This document shows positions 1-8,904 of a DNA stretch of 60,505 nt, one piece after another. Numbering within the stretch: position 1 is the first letter of the stretch; each line of letters opens with the position of its first letter. Source of the stretch: a virus. A program made the position numbers and the translations under genes. The stretch spans positions 1 to 60,505 of IMG/VR virus record IMGVR_UViG_3300010354_000095. The stretch is one strand, 5' to 3'. The notes beneath the pieces are model-generated. The model worked only from the letters and a program-made list of their open reading frames with translations. It was not told where the DNA came from and ran no database searches.

Positions 1-931
1 AGCAAGCTCAAACAAACCAGAAATTTCAACTACTAGCGACAGTTTGTCAATAACAACCGCAGAAGGAGTCCTCGGCGGATGGCGTCCGATAATTCATCTG
101 CAAAATGGCGACAATGCTGGTCCTGGCGATTTTGGTGCTGGCCAGCCATTGATTACACTAGTAGGCAATACACTTATTTCATCAGGCAGAAATCACAGTC
201 TAAGATTTCACACTGGATCGCCCGGCAGTTCAGGTTACCTGGGCGATGTCTACGATGATGGCCGAATTTATTACGACAACGATACTTTTACTTTGAAAAT
301 TGTTGGTAATGTTCAAATAGTTTCTAATATTGCAGGAAATATTGATGCTAATTTGACCGTTGGTAATATCAAAGCCGATGCTTATTTTTACAGCAATGGA
401 ACAGCATTTGTAGGTGGCAGCGGCAGTGTCGGTTATACCGGATCGGCTGGAACTACAGGATACGATGGTAGTGTGGGTGCTACTGGATATGCTGGCTCAG
501 TCGGTGCTACTGGATACGCCGGTTCAATTGGAAGCACAGGATTTACTGGATCAGTGGGTGTAGGATACACCGGCAGTGCCGGAACCGGAAGCAGCGGCGG
601 AGGCTCTTTAGTTAAAACATTAGACTATGTTGGAAGTTTAGTTGTCAACAACGGTACTAAAAAATGGTGGATAAACAACACCTACACAATAAGTAGATTA
701 GTGGGCTTTGTGGATGTGGCACCTACCGGAGCTAATGTAGAAATTAGAGTCAATAAAAATGGTAGCAGTGCTACTACATTTACTATTCCCACTAACACAA
801 GTAGAGCTAATGCTAATATAAGTATTAGCACAGTTGAGGGCGATTATATAACTGTCGATATAACACAGGTTGGAAGTACTGTGGCCGGCAGCGATTTATC
901 TTTGGTATTTGAATATTCCAGACCAGTATAA
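1..931 (+). CDS. Collagen-like tail fibre protein, 5' end outside the window
   Basis: The reading frame is open from base 2, so the first TTG at 44 is not the real start and the gene enters from the left. The visible part has a beta-rich region, then a short collagen-like stretch at about 421-600 built on Gly-Tyr-Thr-Gly-Ser and Gly-Ala-Thr-Gly-Tyr units, a Gly/Ser linker, and a C-terminal domain of about 105 residues that looks like a beta-sandwich. Phage proteins of this build are fibres or fibre tips that contact the host surface. A similar collagen-like gene runs off the right end of the window. The family is clear, but the exact fibre is not. Confidence 0.75.
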   Translation, partial: ASSNKPEISTTSDSLSITTAEGVLGGWRPIIHLQNGDNAGPGDFGAGQPLITLVGNTLISSGRNHSLRFHTGSPGSSGYLGDVYDDGRIYYDNDTFTLKIVGNVQIVSNIAGNIDANLTVGNIKADAYFYSNGTAFVGGSGSVGYTGSAGTTGYDGSVGATGYAGSVGATGYAGSIGSTGFTGSVGVGYTGSAGTGSSGGGSLVKTLDYVGSLVVNNGTKKWWINNTYTISRLVGFVDVAPTGANVEIRVNKNGSSATTFTIPTNTSRANANISISTVEGDYITVDITQVGSTVAGSDLSLVFEYSRPV

Positions 932-943
932 AGGAAATAGAAC

Positions 944-1138
944 ATGACATTGCAAGAAATAACTGAAAAATTTGGCACCACTGAAGGGTATTTTTATATT
1001 TTAACAAAAAATAAAAAAGATATAGAGATACTCGAAGATATCGATCAAACTGCTTCTACACTAGCAAATTCTTCGGGGATGTTTATTAGAACCGAAAACG
1101 AAGTAACACATCCCGATTATGTAAGGATAACAGAATAA
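944..1138 (+). CDS. Small protein between fibre genes, function unknown
   Basis: A 64-residue protein whose ATG follows an AAGGAA ribosome site; its stop overlaps the ATG of the next gene by one base, so the two are probably translationally coupled. It is acidic to neutral, with no membrane segment, cysteine motif or recognised domain. Position inside a run of virion surface genes suggests a small tail or fibre accessory protein, but that is inference only. The tight spacing on both sides supports it being a real gene. Confidence 0.6.
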   Translation: MTLQEITEKFGTTEGYFYILTKNKKDIEILEDIDQTASTLANSSGMFIRTENEVTHPDYVRITE

Positions 1139-2145
1139 TGGGATATGCTAAATTAAATTTTGCTACCACAGTTACAACTGCTCAGGCCATGTACGATGTG
1201 GTAAGAGTACTCAATGGTACTATTACTGCACCTGCCAACCTCAGTTATGCCAGTACTACTAACAGCGAAATAGTGAATACACTAGCGGAAAATTGGACCG
1301 TGGTTTATGGCTCTGTTGCCGATACTACTACTGCCTATGTAGTAAGTAGCCCCTGTGTTACTGCGGCAAAGACGCATTTTGTAAAATTACAAATGGGCAA
1401 TGGTACCTCTTGGGATGCATCCGCGGCCTTTTCTACTGCCGGCGCTGGGATTGGCTTGAATACCATTTCAGCTGCGACCAGTGCTACCTCTGTAACCAAT
1501 CCTGCTTTTTATAGCACCAGCACCGGTGCTACTGGAATGGGAAGATACTTGGTCAAGGTAGATGCCAGCAATACAAACATTTACATACATTGGAGTTCAC
1601 ATCATATATTATTTTATGGTTTAAGCTCAGCAGGTGCAACAACAATGTTTATTGGCAGTTTTGAATATCCAGAAAATAGTTTAACACAATTTACTAATAC
1701 AGCGCCGGTGCTGCAATATAATTATACTTATGCCCAAACAACTACTTTTATAACCACAACTGCGGTTACCACTGGTACCACTAGTGCAATATTATTCCAA
1801 GGTATAAACATACATGAACCATTGGCTAGTACAACCAGCGGTGTATATAATTTAGGTGTAGCCGGGTATGGAACTGTGATCCACAGTGATTTCGATCCTA
1901 TTGTAACATTAGATAGCCTCGGTAATAATGTTTACCCATTGGTTCCTTATTATTGGACATTGCCCAGTAGAGGTATACCAAATTTAAATCTCAGTCAACT
2001 CACTGGAGTATACCGTATGGCAAAAAGTGCCGGTGCAGCCGAAGCAGTATTTACAGTAGGTGGCGCCAGCTATGTTTGGTTGCCTTTGAGCACTACAATC
2101 ACCGGCGGTACACAACAGGCCGGAATTGGAATATTAAAATCATAA
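1138..2145 (+). CDS. Tail surface protein, paralogue A
   Basis: A 335-residue protein rich in Thr, Ser, Ala and Gly. It is clearly paralogous to the next gene: both start Met-Gly-(Tyr/Phe)-Ala-(Lys/Arg)-Leu-(Asn/His)-Phe-Ala, share an Asn-Ser/Leu-Ser-Glu-Ile segment near residue 50, a Trp-Ser-Ser-(His/Arg)-His segment near the middle, and a C-terminal Pro-(Asn/His)-...-Leu-Thr/Ser-...-Val-Tyr-Arg motif. No catalytic signature is visible. Beta-rich composition and position among fibre genes suggest an exposed virion protein, perhaps an adhesin or fibre-attached decoration. No signal peptide, so it is assembled on the virion rather than exported. Confidence 0.65.
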   Translation: MGYAKLNFATTVTTAQAMYDVVRVLNGTITAPANLSYASTTNSEIVNTLAENWTVVYGSVADTTTAYVVSSPCVTAAKTHFVKLQMGNGTSWDASAAFSTAGAGIGLNTISAATSATSVTNPAFYSTSTGATGMGRYLVKVDASNTNIYIHWSSHHILFYGLSSAGATTMFIGSFEYPENSLTQFTNTAPVLQYNYTYAQTTTFITTTAVTTGTTSAILFQGINIHEPLASTTSGVYNLGVAGYGTVIHSDFDPIVTLDSLGNNVYPLVPYYWTLPSRGIPNLNLSQLTGVYRMAKSAGAAEAVFTVGGASYVWLPLSTTITGGTQQAGIGILKS

Positions 2146-2155
2146 AGGAATAAAG

Positions 2156-3184
2156 ATGGGTTTCGCTAGATTACATTTTGCGAATGATAGTACACTAACA
2201 ATAGGTAATGTTATAAGAGATATTGTAGGGGTTATTGCCGGTGATTATACGGCAACCAATCAATTGCTGGCTGCAACTCAAAATCTCAGTGAAATTCGCA
2301 ATACCGCTGGTAGGGGAAACTGGACAAAAGTCTATCCATCTACTAATACTAATACCATACCTCAAGTTTTGAGTACTACTTGTTTAAATGGTACAACTAA
2401 GTTTATAAGGATCAGCGGAATAGGAACTAGTGATGTTTTTCCTAATACCACTAACACAGATACTTATAGTTACGCAACTAGTGCCGCGGTAAATGGAATA
2501 GCTATGCAATGTGTAACAGCAGCTACTTCGGCCACTGTTGTTACTAATCCTACTTTTGTAAATGCGAATGCAACTCTAGCAGCAAATAATTTTATTACAG
2601 GCAACTTTGTTTGGCTAAGTTGGAGTAGTAGACACTGTTTAATTCTTGGTAATCAAACCGGCTCTGGGACAACTGCAATCGTTGGTATTGGTTGTTTTGA
2701 ATTTAATGAATTGGGAATTTATGATTATCGTAATGTAGCGCCTTTTATAAATTGGCAACTTATGACTTCTACATTTTCCACGGGTATAAATCCCACCACC
2801 ACTGCCGCTCTTCAGAGTAGCATTTACATTATGAATCATTACAATCCTTCCACCACTGAAACTTATGGTTATTACAATTTAACTGCTGGTATAACAAACG
2901 TTGAGTATAATTCGATTACTGCCGGTACTGCCTCTAGCCTTCCTTCATCATATACAAAAAATAGTAGTGGAGCAGTAGCAGCTATTTTACAACCATTGTT
3001 TTGGCATCAACATCAATTAGGAATTCCCCACGCTTATATCAGTGATCTAAGTAAAGTATACAGAACGCAAAATGGAATTGGAAATCCTGGGGATACAATG
3101 ACTGTGGGAGCCGATACATATGTTTACTTTCCAATAAGATCAGGCGATGGGTTATATTTTAGTTTAGCAGTACTAAGAGCTTAA
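2156..3184 (+). CDS. Tail surface protein, paralogue B
   Basis: A 342-residue protein that follows its paralogue after 10 bases, with an AAGGAATAAAG ribosome site in front of the ATG. The two line up over most of their length but have diverged strongly, most in the middle third, which fits tandem duplication followed by diversification of a host-contact surface. Thr, Asn and Ser are abundant and no enzyme motif is seen. Likely an exposed tail or fibre protein; the receptor or partner is unknown. Confidence 0.65.
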   Translation: MGFARLHFANDSTLTIGNVIRDIVGVIAGDYTATNQLLAATQNLSEIRNTAGRGNWTKVYPSTNTNTIPQVLSTTCLNGTTKFIRISGIGTSDVFPNTTNTDTYSYATSAAVNGIAMQCVTAATSATVVTNPTFVNANATLAANNFITGNFVWLSWSSRHCLILGNQTGSGTTAIVGIGCFEFNELGIYDYRNVAPFINWQLMTSTFSTGINPTTTAALQSSIYIMNHYNPSTTETYGYYNLTAGITNVEYNSITAGTASSLPSSYTKNSSGAVAAILQPLFWHQHQLGIPHAYISDLSKVYRTQNGIGNPGDTMTVGADTYVYFPIRSGDGLYFSLAVLRA

Positions 3185-3187
3185 AAC

Positions 3188-3547
3188 ATGCCTGACGCTT
3201 ATTTTGATTCTAACCTAAATGGTAATTTAACAGCGTCACTGGGCCTGAAAGATAACAATGCGGGTAATGTTGAATTTTACGCAGATTCTTTAGCTTTAAA
3301 TTCTACACAGTACATCTTTGATAGTAATTTAAATGCTGGTATATCAGATTCAATTGGCATAAGAAACCTCGATCTTGGTAATGTTGAATTTTATGTAGAT
3401 TTGCTAGCTATAAATTCTACACAGTATAGTTTTGATAGCAATTTAAATGGTAGCTTGACTGACACATTGGGTATAGAAGTTCATGCAGCAAGTCTACCAT
3501 ATACTGTAACAAGATCTCCCACTTTACAATCAAGGTTCTTAGATTAA
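3188..3547 (+). CDS. Triple-repeat small virion protein
   Basis: A 119-residue protein made almost entirely of three copies of a unit of about 38 residues. Each copy starts (Phe/Ile/Ser)-(Asp/Phe)-Asp-Ser-Asn-Leu-Asn and continues to a Leu/Ile-Gly-(Leu/Ile) segment; copies one and two also share Gly-Asn-Val-Glu-Phe-Tyr and Asn-Ser-Thr-Gln. The third copy is shorter and ends in a short basic tail. Starts 4 bases after the previous stop. The repeat pattern suggests a beta-solenoid or trimeric fibre segment. No known family was recognised. Confidence 0.6.
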   Translation: MPDAYFDSNLNGNLTASLGLKDNNAGNVEFYADSLALNSTQYIFDSNLNAGISDSIGIRNLDLGNVEFYVDLLAINSTQYSFDSNLNGSLTDTLGIEVHAASLPYTVTRSPTLQSRFLD

Positions 3548-3548
3548 A

Positions 3549-4352
3549 ATGATTAGAGGAAGTTATTTTTTTAACACAAGTGCCAGTCAATACCTGAGTT
3601 TATCGGGTGACCCAGCATTTGCTATTGCTACTACTACAACACCATTTACGGTGGAAGCATGGATCAGACTTCGAACCTCTGGTGGTAGGATACTCAGCGA
3701 AGGTTATCCCGGCTCTGGTTCTGTATCTTTGGTATTCGGGCTTTGTGATGGAACCAGTGTACAGAATCAAGGATTATTTTTGGGATTCGGATACTATACC
3801 GGAACTACCTGGGTCAGCGCGGCCTGCTCTACTACAGAACTAAGTTTACACACATGGACACATGTAGCCTGTGTATTTACCGGATCGACTAGTCGTGTTT
3901 ATATCAATGGACTAGATAGAACTAAAACTTCATCTCCTACTCCGGCAGCTACCTGGCCTATAACCGGCGTCAATGGGGATATATGGTATATTGGTCGTCG
4001 CTGGGATACCAGTGCCGGCGGCACTTACATAGATGGTTTTATCCATGACCTAAGATTTGTAAATGGTAGCGCAGTTTATACAGCCAACTTTACTCCATCC
4101 ACCGGATCATTGTCCAGTATTGCAAATACTGTAGTGCTTACTTGTTCAAATTACGAAAATGAATCAATTGATCGTGGACCAAACAATTTTACTATTACCA
4201 ATGTAAATGGTGTAACTGGTAGCTCCTTGCTGCCCACACAATCAAATTTCGTCGGTGAAGCCACAATTGCGTCAGAAGAATTTAATGCAGCTCAAGCGGA
4301 AAAAAATCGATCTGGGATGTGGTCCACTGTGGAAATTAGTCCAAAATATTAA
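3549..4352 (+). CDS. LamG/concanavalin-like lectin domain protein
   Basis: A 267-residue protein in which residues about 20-200 read as a laminin-G/concanavalin A-like beta-sandwich. Landmarks are Phe-Thr-Val-Glu-Ala-Trp-Ile near residue 29, the Trp-Thr-His-Val-Ala segment near 97, Val-Tyr-Ile-Asn-Gly near 112, and Tyr-Ile-Asp-Gly-Phe-Ile-His-Asp-Leu-Arg near 160. These mark the LamG_3 type fold, which commonly binds glycans. In this cluster of fibre genes it most likely recognises host or environmental polysaccharide. Starts one base after the preceding stop, so it is part of the same transcription unit; last gene before a new promoter. Confidence 0.75.
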   Translation: MIRGSYFFNTSASQYLSLSGDPAFAIATTTTPFTVEAWIRLRTSGGRILSEGYPGSGSVSLVFGLCDGTSVQNQGLFLGFGYYTGTTWVSAACSTTELSLHTWTHVACVFTGSTSRVYINGLDRTKTSSPTPAATWPITGVNGDIWYIGRRWDTSAGGTYIDGFIHDLRFVNGSAVYTANFTPSTGSLSSIANTVVLTCSNYENESIDRGPNNFTITNVNGVTGSSLLPTQSNFVGEATIASEEFNAAQAEKNRSGMWSTVEISPKY

Positions 4353-4376
4353 TTATTGTAATATAATTTAATTGTA

Positions 4377-4405
4377 TTGACTGAACATAAAATATTTGCT
4401 ATAGT
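4377..4405 (+). promoter_or_regulatory. Sigma70-like promoter for first sugar island
   Basis: TTGACT at 4377-4382 and TATAGT at 4400-4405 are separated by exactly 17 bases. It lies in the 95-base gap before the giant glycosyltransferase gene, giving a leader of about 37-42 bases. The sequence match is strong, and activity is inferred. Confidence 0.7.
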
Positions 4406-4447
4406 TCTTTCTATCGGTAAGTATTTTGCACAGTCTTCAATTAAATT

Positions 4448-7400
4448 ATGATCAAAATCGCTATTATTGACATCATTGGTTTGCCTTATGATGGCACCAC
4501 AGTTTTTCAACAGGGCTTAGGTGGCTCCGAAAGTGCAGTCACTTATATAAGTATAGAATTAGCTCGTTTAAATTTCGATGTTACTGTTTTTAACAACTGT
4601 GACATCGATCATGCACGATCTGGCACATATAATAATGTAAAATTCAGACCAATTGCCGACTTAAATCAAGATCATCATTTTGATATTGTTATCAGTAGTC
4701 GGACAATTATTCCATTTATGGAACCATCTCGATATCATGAACTTAACGATAATCGAGCCATTCCTTTACAGCAATATAATTTATATGACCGTATTGTATC
4801 TCGTGCCTCAATGAGAGTACTTTGGATGCATGACACTTTCTGTTTAGGTGATAACTTTATTGAAGAATTAGCAGTTCGAGATCGAATTACCGATATTTTT
4901 ACATTAAGTGATTTTCATTTAACCTATGTGGCTAATTGTCATCATGGTCGGCGTCGAAATTTCGAAGTATTGAAACCGAAATTGTTCATTACTCGTAATG
5001 GTGCAAATAAATTTGATGTTCCTGTCGATATCGCTCAAAAAGATCGAAATTTATTTGTCTATAATGCTTCGGTTACCAAAGGAATGATACCTTTGGTTAA
5101 TCAAGTTTGGCCCGTTGTTAAACAACATATACCATCAGCAAAATTAAAAGTCATCGGAGGCTATTATCGATTTAGCGAATCGCATGGCCCGGATCAGCAA
5201 GAACAAGATTGGCGAAGAATGGTTGCTGATCCTAAATACTCAAATATGGGTATTGAGTTTACTGGTGTAATCTCACAAAAAGAAATAGCCGAGATTTTGT
5301 CGCAAGCATATATGATGATATATCCATCGGCCTTTCCGGAGACATTCGGGATATCGAGTTTGGAAAGTATGTTGTATAATACCCCAGTAGCTACTTGTCG
5401 ATTCGGTGCATTAGAGGAAGTTGTTTTAGAAGGCGCCGGATATCATTTAAATTATGCTATTGAACCCAATGGATTATTTCCTGATATTAATAATCCTAAT
5501 CAATGTAGATTATTTGCCGAAATGGTAATTAATGCTTGGCGAAATACTTATTTGCATCAACAAAAACAATATTACTGTAATATTATTAAAGATGTAGTCG
5601 GTTGGGATTCGGTCGCATTGCAATGGAAACAATGGTTTTATCGTAAAACCGGAAATTTTCTCAATCGAACTGAATATAGAAAAGTAGACCAAATTAATCG
5701 AAGAGTACATAAAATTTGGGAAAGACGATATACTAATTTAATTGAATTTGAAAATAGAAAATCCGGCAACGAACAACCTATTACCGTTGTTAGTACATTC
5801 TATAATGCACAATCGTATATATCTAAATTTATTGAAAGTATTGCGACCCAAGACTACGACAATTATAAAGTTTATATGGTCGATGATGCTAGCACCGATA
5901 ATACTTTAACAGTTGTAAAACAGTTTTTAAATTCTTTACCGACAGAAATTCAAAACAAATTTTATATTATCGAAAATAAAACTAATTATGGAGCAGTCTA
6001 TAATCAAGTTAATGTACTTAGATCAATTGCTGATACTAACAGTATTGTTATGATTATTGATGGCGACGATTGGCTAGTAAACGATAATACAATTTTTAAT
6101 TACTATAATTCCATATATGATGGCACCACAGAATTCACTTATGGTAGTTGTTGGAGTGTAGTTGACAATATTCCATTGATTAGTCAGCCTTATCCCGATC
6201 ATATTAAACAAACTAAATCTTATAGACAACATAGATTTAATTGGATATTACCGTATACCCATCTACGAACTTTTAAAGCGGAATTAATTAAAAAAATACC
6301 CGACAGTAATTTTAAAGACTCAGATGGAAATTGGTATCGTGCCGGCGGCGATGGCAGCACCTTTTATAGTTTAATTGAATCCGCCGATCCAGATAAAGTT
6401 AAATGTCTTCAAGATATAGTCTATAATTACAACGATGCAAATCCTTTGAATGATTATAAAGTTAATTCAGAAGAACAAAATAGAAATGCTTCGCAGATTG
6501 TGTCAAAAAAATCAATCGAAAAATTTTCTGTTATTGTTCCCACAATGTGGCGTGTAGCCGATCAATTCACTGAATTTGTACTAGAACTAATCGAATCTCA
6601 GTATGTTGGCGAAATTATTGTCATTGACAACGATAATCTAAAAAAGCCTGACAATTTTCCTGTACACGAAAAAATAAAAATATTTGATTTTGGAAAAAAT
6701 ATTTTTGTAAATCCAGCCTGGAATTTTGGAGTACAACAAAGTCAATTTGATCGTGTTTGTATCTTGAATGATGATGTTGCATTTGATTTAAAATTATTTG
6801 AAAAATTACAAGGTTTGGTTACACCAAAAGAAGGAGTTTTTGGTTTATGTCCCGGTACACCAGATTTTAATCAACCACCGATAACAGATGGTGCAATAGA
6901 TATTATCACTTGGACATCACAACATACTTATGGGTTCGGCTGTTTAATGATTTTACATAAGAAATCCTGGGAAACTATTCCAGAAGGTCTTAATATCTAT
7001 TACGGTGATAATTTTATTTTTGATTTGCAATTGGCTAAACAAAAAAATAATTATTTAATTACTAATATGAATTTTCAATCACCGTTTGCTGCTACCACAG
7101 CGGATAAAAGTATCACAGGCGGTGTATTAGACCTTGAAACACCAATATATCAAAAAGTTAAAAAAGAAATGATAGATAAAAACATTGTGAAAACTGAACC
7201 AACTCCTGTAAAAAATATTAATCGAACATTAAAAAAAATATTAATTGCTATCCCTACAGCTCGAAATATTGAACCCGACACATTTAAAAGTATCTACGAT
7301 TTAGAAGTACCCGAGGGGTACGAAACTATATTTCAATATTTTTATGGCTATAATATCGATCAAGTTAGAAATTTAATTGCCGACTGGGTAGTTAAAGGAT

Positions 7401-8512
7401 TTGATTACTTATTCAGTGTTGATAGTGATATTGCATTTCCCCCTGATACTCTTAAAAGATTATTAGCTCATGACAAAGATATGGTATCCGGTTTATATAT
7501 TCAAAGGAAACCCGGGCAACATATTCTCGAAGTTTATGAACATAATGGTAAAGGTGGGGTAGCGAATATACCTTATGAGAAAATTGTTGGGCGTGGACTA
7601 ATCGAAATAGCTAGTTGTGGTTTTGGTTGTGTATTAGTTAAAGCAGAGGTAATGAGATCTATCCCTTATCCTCATTTTAAATATTACAGTGCAATTGATC
7701 ATCGTAATACAATCAGTGAGGATGTTGATTTCTGTCGTAAAGCTCTATCAGCAGGATTTAAGATTTGGGCCGATACCAGTATTCTTTGTCGACATATCGG
7801 GCAAACTGAATTTCTTATTGATACAACAATTAAACCGACCAGTAATGAAATGAGATTAAGAGAATTAGGAAATCAACGATTACTACCTGGTACTCATGTA
7901 AAGTTTCTTCAACAATTAAATGATATCGGTTTTAAACCTAACATTATCTATGATGTTGGTTCTTGTGTTTTACATTGGACCAACGAAGCTAAACGAATTT
8001 GGCCAGATGCTAGATTTTATTTGTTTGAAGCAATGAGCAGTTGCGAATTTTTATACAAAGAAGGTAATTACGAATATCATATTGGACTACTTAGTGACCA
8101 GGATGGGAAAGAATTAGATTTTTATCAAAATGATGAACATCCGGGTGGTAATAGTTACTACTTAGAAAATATTGAAATTAATCCTCAGGCGAGAGATTAT
8201 TTCAACGAAAGTCACAAAAAGAAAATGACTAGTCGAACACTATCTTCGGTAGTCAAAGAAAGAAAATTTCCTGTACCCGATCTTCTAAAATTAGATGTGC
8301 AGGGTGCCGAATTAGATATCTTAAAAGGGTCTGAAGACTTGATTAAATTGGTTAATCATATTATACTAGAATTACAAGTAGTAGAATATAATAAGGGGGC
8401 TCCCTTAAAGGATGAAGTAATTGCATATATGGACCAATTGGGTTTCGATTGTTTTGGACTATTCAGTAATAACGGACCCGACGGAGACTACTTTTTCAAA
8501 AGAAGACAATGA
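4448..8512 (+). CDS. Five-domain glycosyltransferase-FkbM methyltransferase fusion
   Basis: A 1354-residue protein with five enzyme-like domains in order. Residues 1-400 are a GT-B, GT4-type transferase (Gly-Leu-Gly-Gly-Ser-Glu-Ser near 24; C-terminal Pro-Glu-Thr-Phe-Gly segment near 300). Residues about 440-680 are a GT-A, GT2-type domain with Asp-Asp-Ala-Ser-Thr-Asp-Asn near 482. About 690-900 is a second GT2-like domain with Asn-Asp-Asp near 771. About 929-1130 is a third GT-A-like domain with Asp-Ser-Asp near 992. About 1150-1354 is a FkbM SAM methyltransferase (Tyr-Asp-Val-Gly-Ser near 1166; Leu-Lys-Leu-Asp-Val-Gln-Gly-Ala-Glu near 1279). It could build a short, methyl-capped oligosaccharide. 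Acceptor unknown: host LPS or phage fibres. Overlaps the next gene by 4 bases. Confidence 0.85.
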   Translation: MIKIAIIDIIGLPYDGTTVFQQGLGGSESAVTYISIELARLNFDVTVFNNCDIDHARSGTYNNVKFRPIADLNQDHHFDIVISSRTIIPFMEPSRYHELNDNRAIPLQQYNLYDRIVSRASMRVLWMHDTFCLGDNFIEELAVRDRITDIFTLSDFHLTYVANCHHGRRRNFEVLKPKLFITRNGANKFDVPVDIAQKDRNLFVYNASVTKGMIPLVNQVWPVVKQHIPSAKLKVIGGYYRFSESHGPDQQEQDWRRMVADPKYSNMGIEFTGVISQKEIAEILSQAYMMIYPSAFPETFGISSLESMLYNTPVATCRFGALEEVVLEGAGYHLNYAIEPNGLFPDINNPNQCRLFAEMVINAWRNTYLHQQKQYYCNIIKDVVGWDSVALQWKQWFYRKTGNFLNRTEYRKVDQINRRVHKIWERRYTNLIEFENRKSGNEQPITVVSTFYNAQSYISKFIESIATQDYDNYKVYMVDDASTDNTLTVVKQFLNSLPTEIQNKFYIIENKTNYGAVYNQVNVLRSIADTNSIVMIIDGDDWLVNDNTIFNYYNSIYDGTTEFTYGSCWSVVDNIPLISQPYPDHIKQTKSYRQHRFNWILPYTHLRTFKAELIKKIPDSNFKDSDGNWYRAGGDGSTFYSLIESADPDKVKCLQDIVYNYNDANPLNDYKVNSEEQNRNASQIVSKKSIEKFSVIVPTMWRVADQFTEFVLELIESQYVGEIIVIDNDNLKKPDNFPVHEKIKIFDFGKNIFVNPAWNFGVQQSQFDRVCILNDDVAFDLKLFEKLQGLVTPKEGVFGLCPGTPDFNQPPITDGAIDIITWTSQHTYGFGCLMILHKKSWETIPEGLNIYYGDNFIFDLQLAKQKNNYLITNMNFQSPFAATTADKSITGGVLDLETPIYQKVKKEMIDKNIVKTEPTPVKNINRTLKKILIAIPTARNIEPDTFKSIYDLEVPEGYETIFQYFYGYNIDQVRNLIADWVVKGFDYLFSVDSDIAFPPDTLKRLLAHDKDMVSGLYIQRKPGQHILEVYEHNGKGGVANIPYEKIVGRGLIEIASCGFGCVLVKAEVMRSIPYPHFKYYSAIDHRNTISEDVDFCRKALSAGFKIWADTSILCRHIGQTEFLIDTTIKPTSNEMRLRELGNQRLLPGTHVKFLQQLNDIGFKPNIIYDVGSCVLHWTNEAKRIWPDARFYLFEAMSSCEFLYKEGNYEYHIGLLSDQDGKELDFYQNDEHPGGNSYYLENIEINPQARDYFNESHKKKMTSRTLSSVVKERKFPVPDLLKLDVQGAELDILKGSEDLIKLVNHIILELQVVEYNKGAPLKDEVIAYMDQLGFDCFGLFSNNGPDGDYFFKRRQ

Positions 8513-8904
8513 AAATTTTTGTGAACGGAACTTTTGATATTTTGCATCGAGGTCATATCGAGCTACTAAAATATTCTCGTTCCTTAGGTAATCAATTGCT
8601 AGTTGCTATCGATTCAGATCAACGAGTAAAACAATTAAAAGGTAGTCAAAGACCGATCAATGATCAAAATGATAGAAAATTTTTACTAGAAAATTTAAAA
8701 TCAATTGATCGGGTAGCTATTTTTAATAGTGATCAAGAATTAATCGATATAATTAAAAATTATCATCCTGACATAATGGTCAAAGGAAGCGACTATCAAA
8801 ATCAAAATATCATTGGATCCGAATATTGTAAAGAAATAAAATTTTATGATAGAACAGAACACTCTACAACAAAGATCATTCAACATATTATTGATAGGCG
8901 ATAA
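8509..8904 (+). CDS. Sugar-phosphate nucleotidyltransferase, HldE C-domain type
   Basis: A 131-residue cytidylyltransferase-fold enzyme. The N-terminus has the Gly-Thr-Phe-Asp-x-Leu-His-x-Gly-His nucleotide-binding signature (His13, His16), a Val-Lys-Gly-Ser-Asp segment near 92, and a C-terminal Ser-Thr-Thr-Lys-Ile at about 119-123 like the ISSTxI motif. The closest functional match is the adenylyltransferase half of HldE (heptose-1-phosphate to ADP-heptose); TagD-type glycerol-3-phosphate cytidylyltransferases share the fold. The kinase half follows as a separate gene overlapping by 59 bases, the reverse of the kinase-transferase order in fused HldE. This context favours a heptose role. Confidence 0.75.
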   Translation: MKIFVNGTFDILHRGHIELLKYSRSLGNQLLVAIDSDQRVKQLKGSQRPINDQNDRKFLLENLKSIDRVAIFNSDQELIDIIKNYHPDIMVKGSDYQNQNIIGSEYCKEIKFYDRTEHSTTKIIQHIIDRR

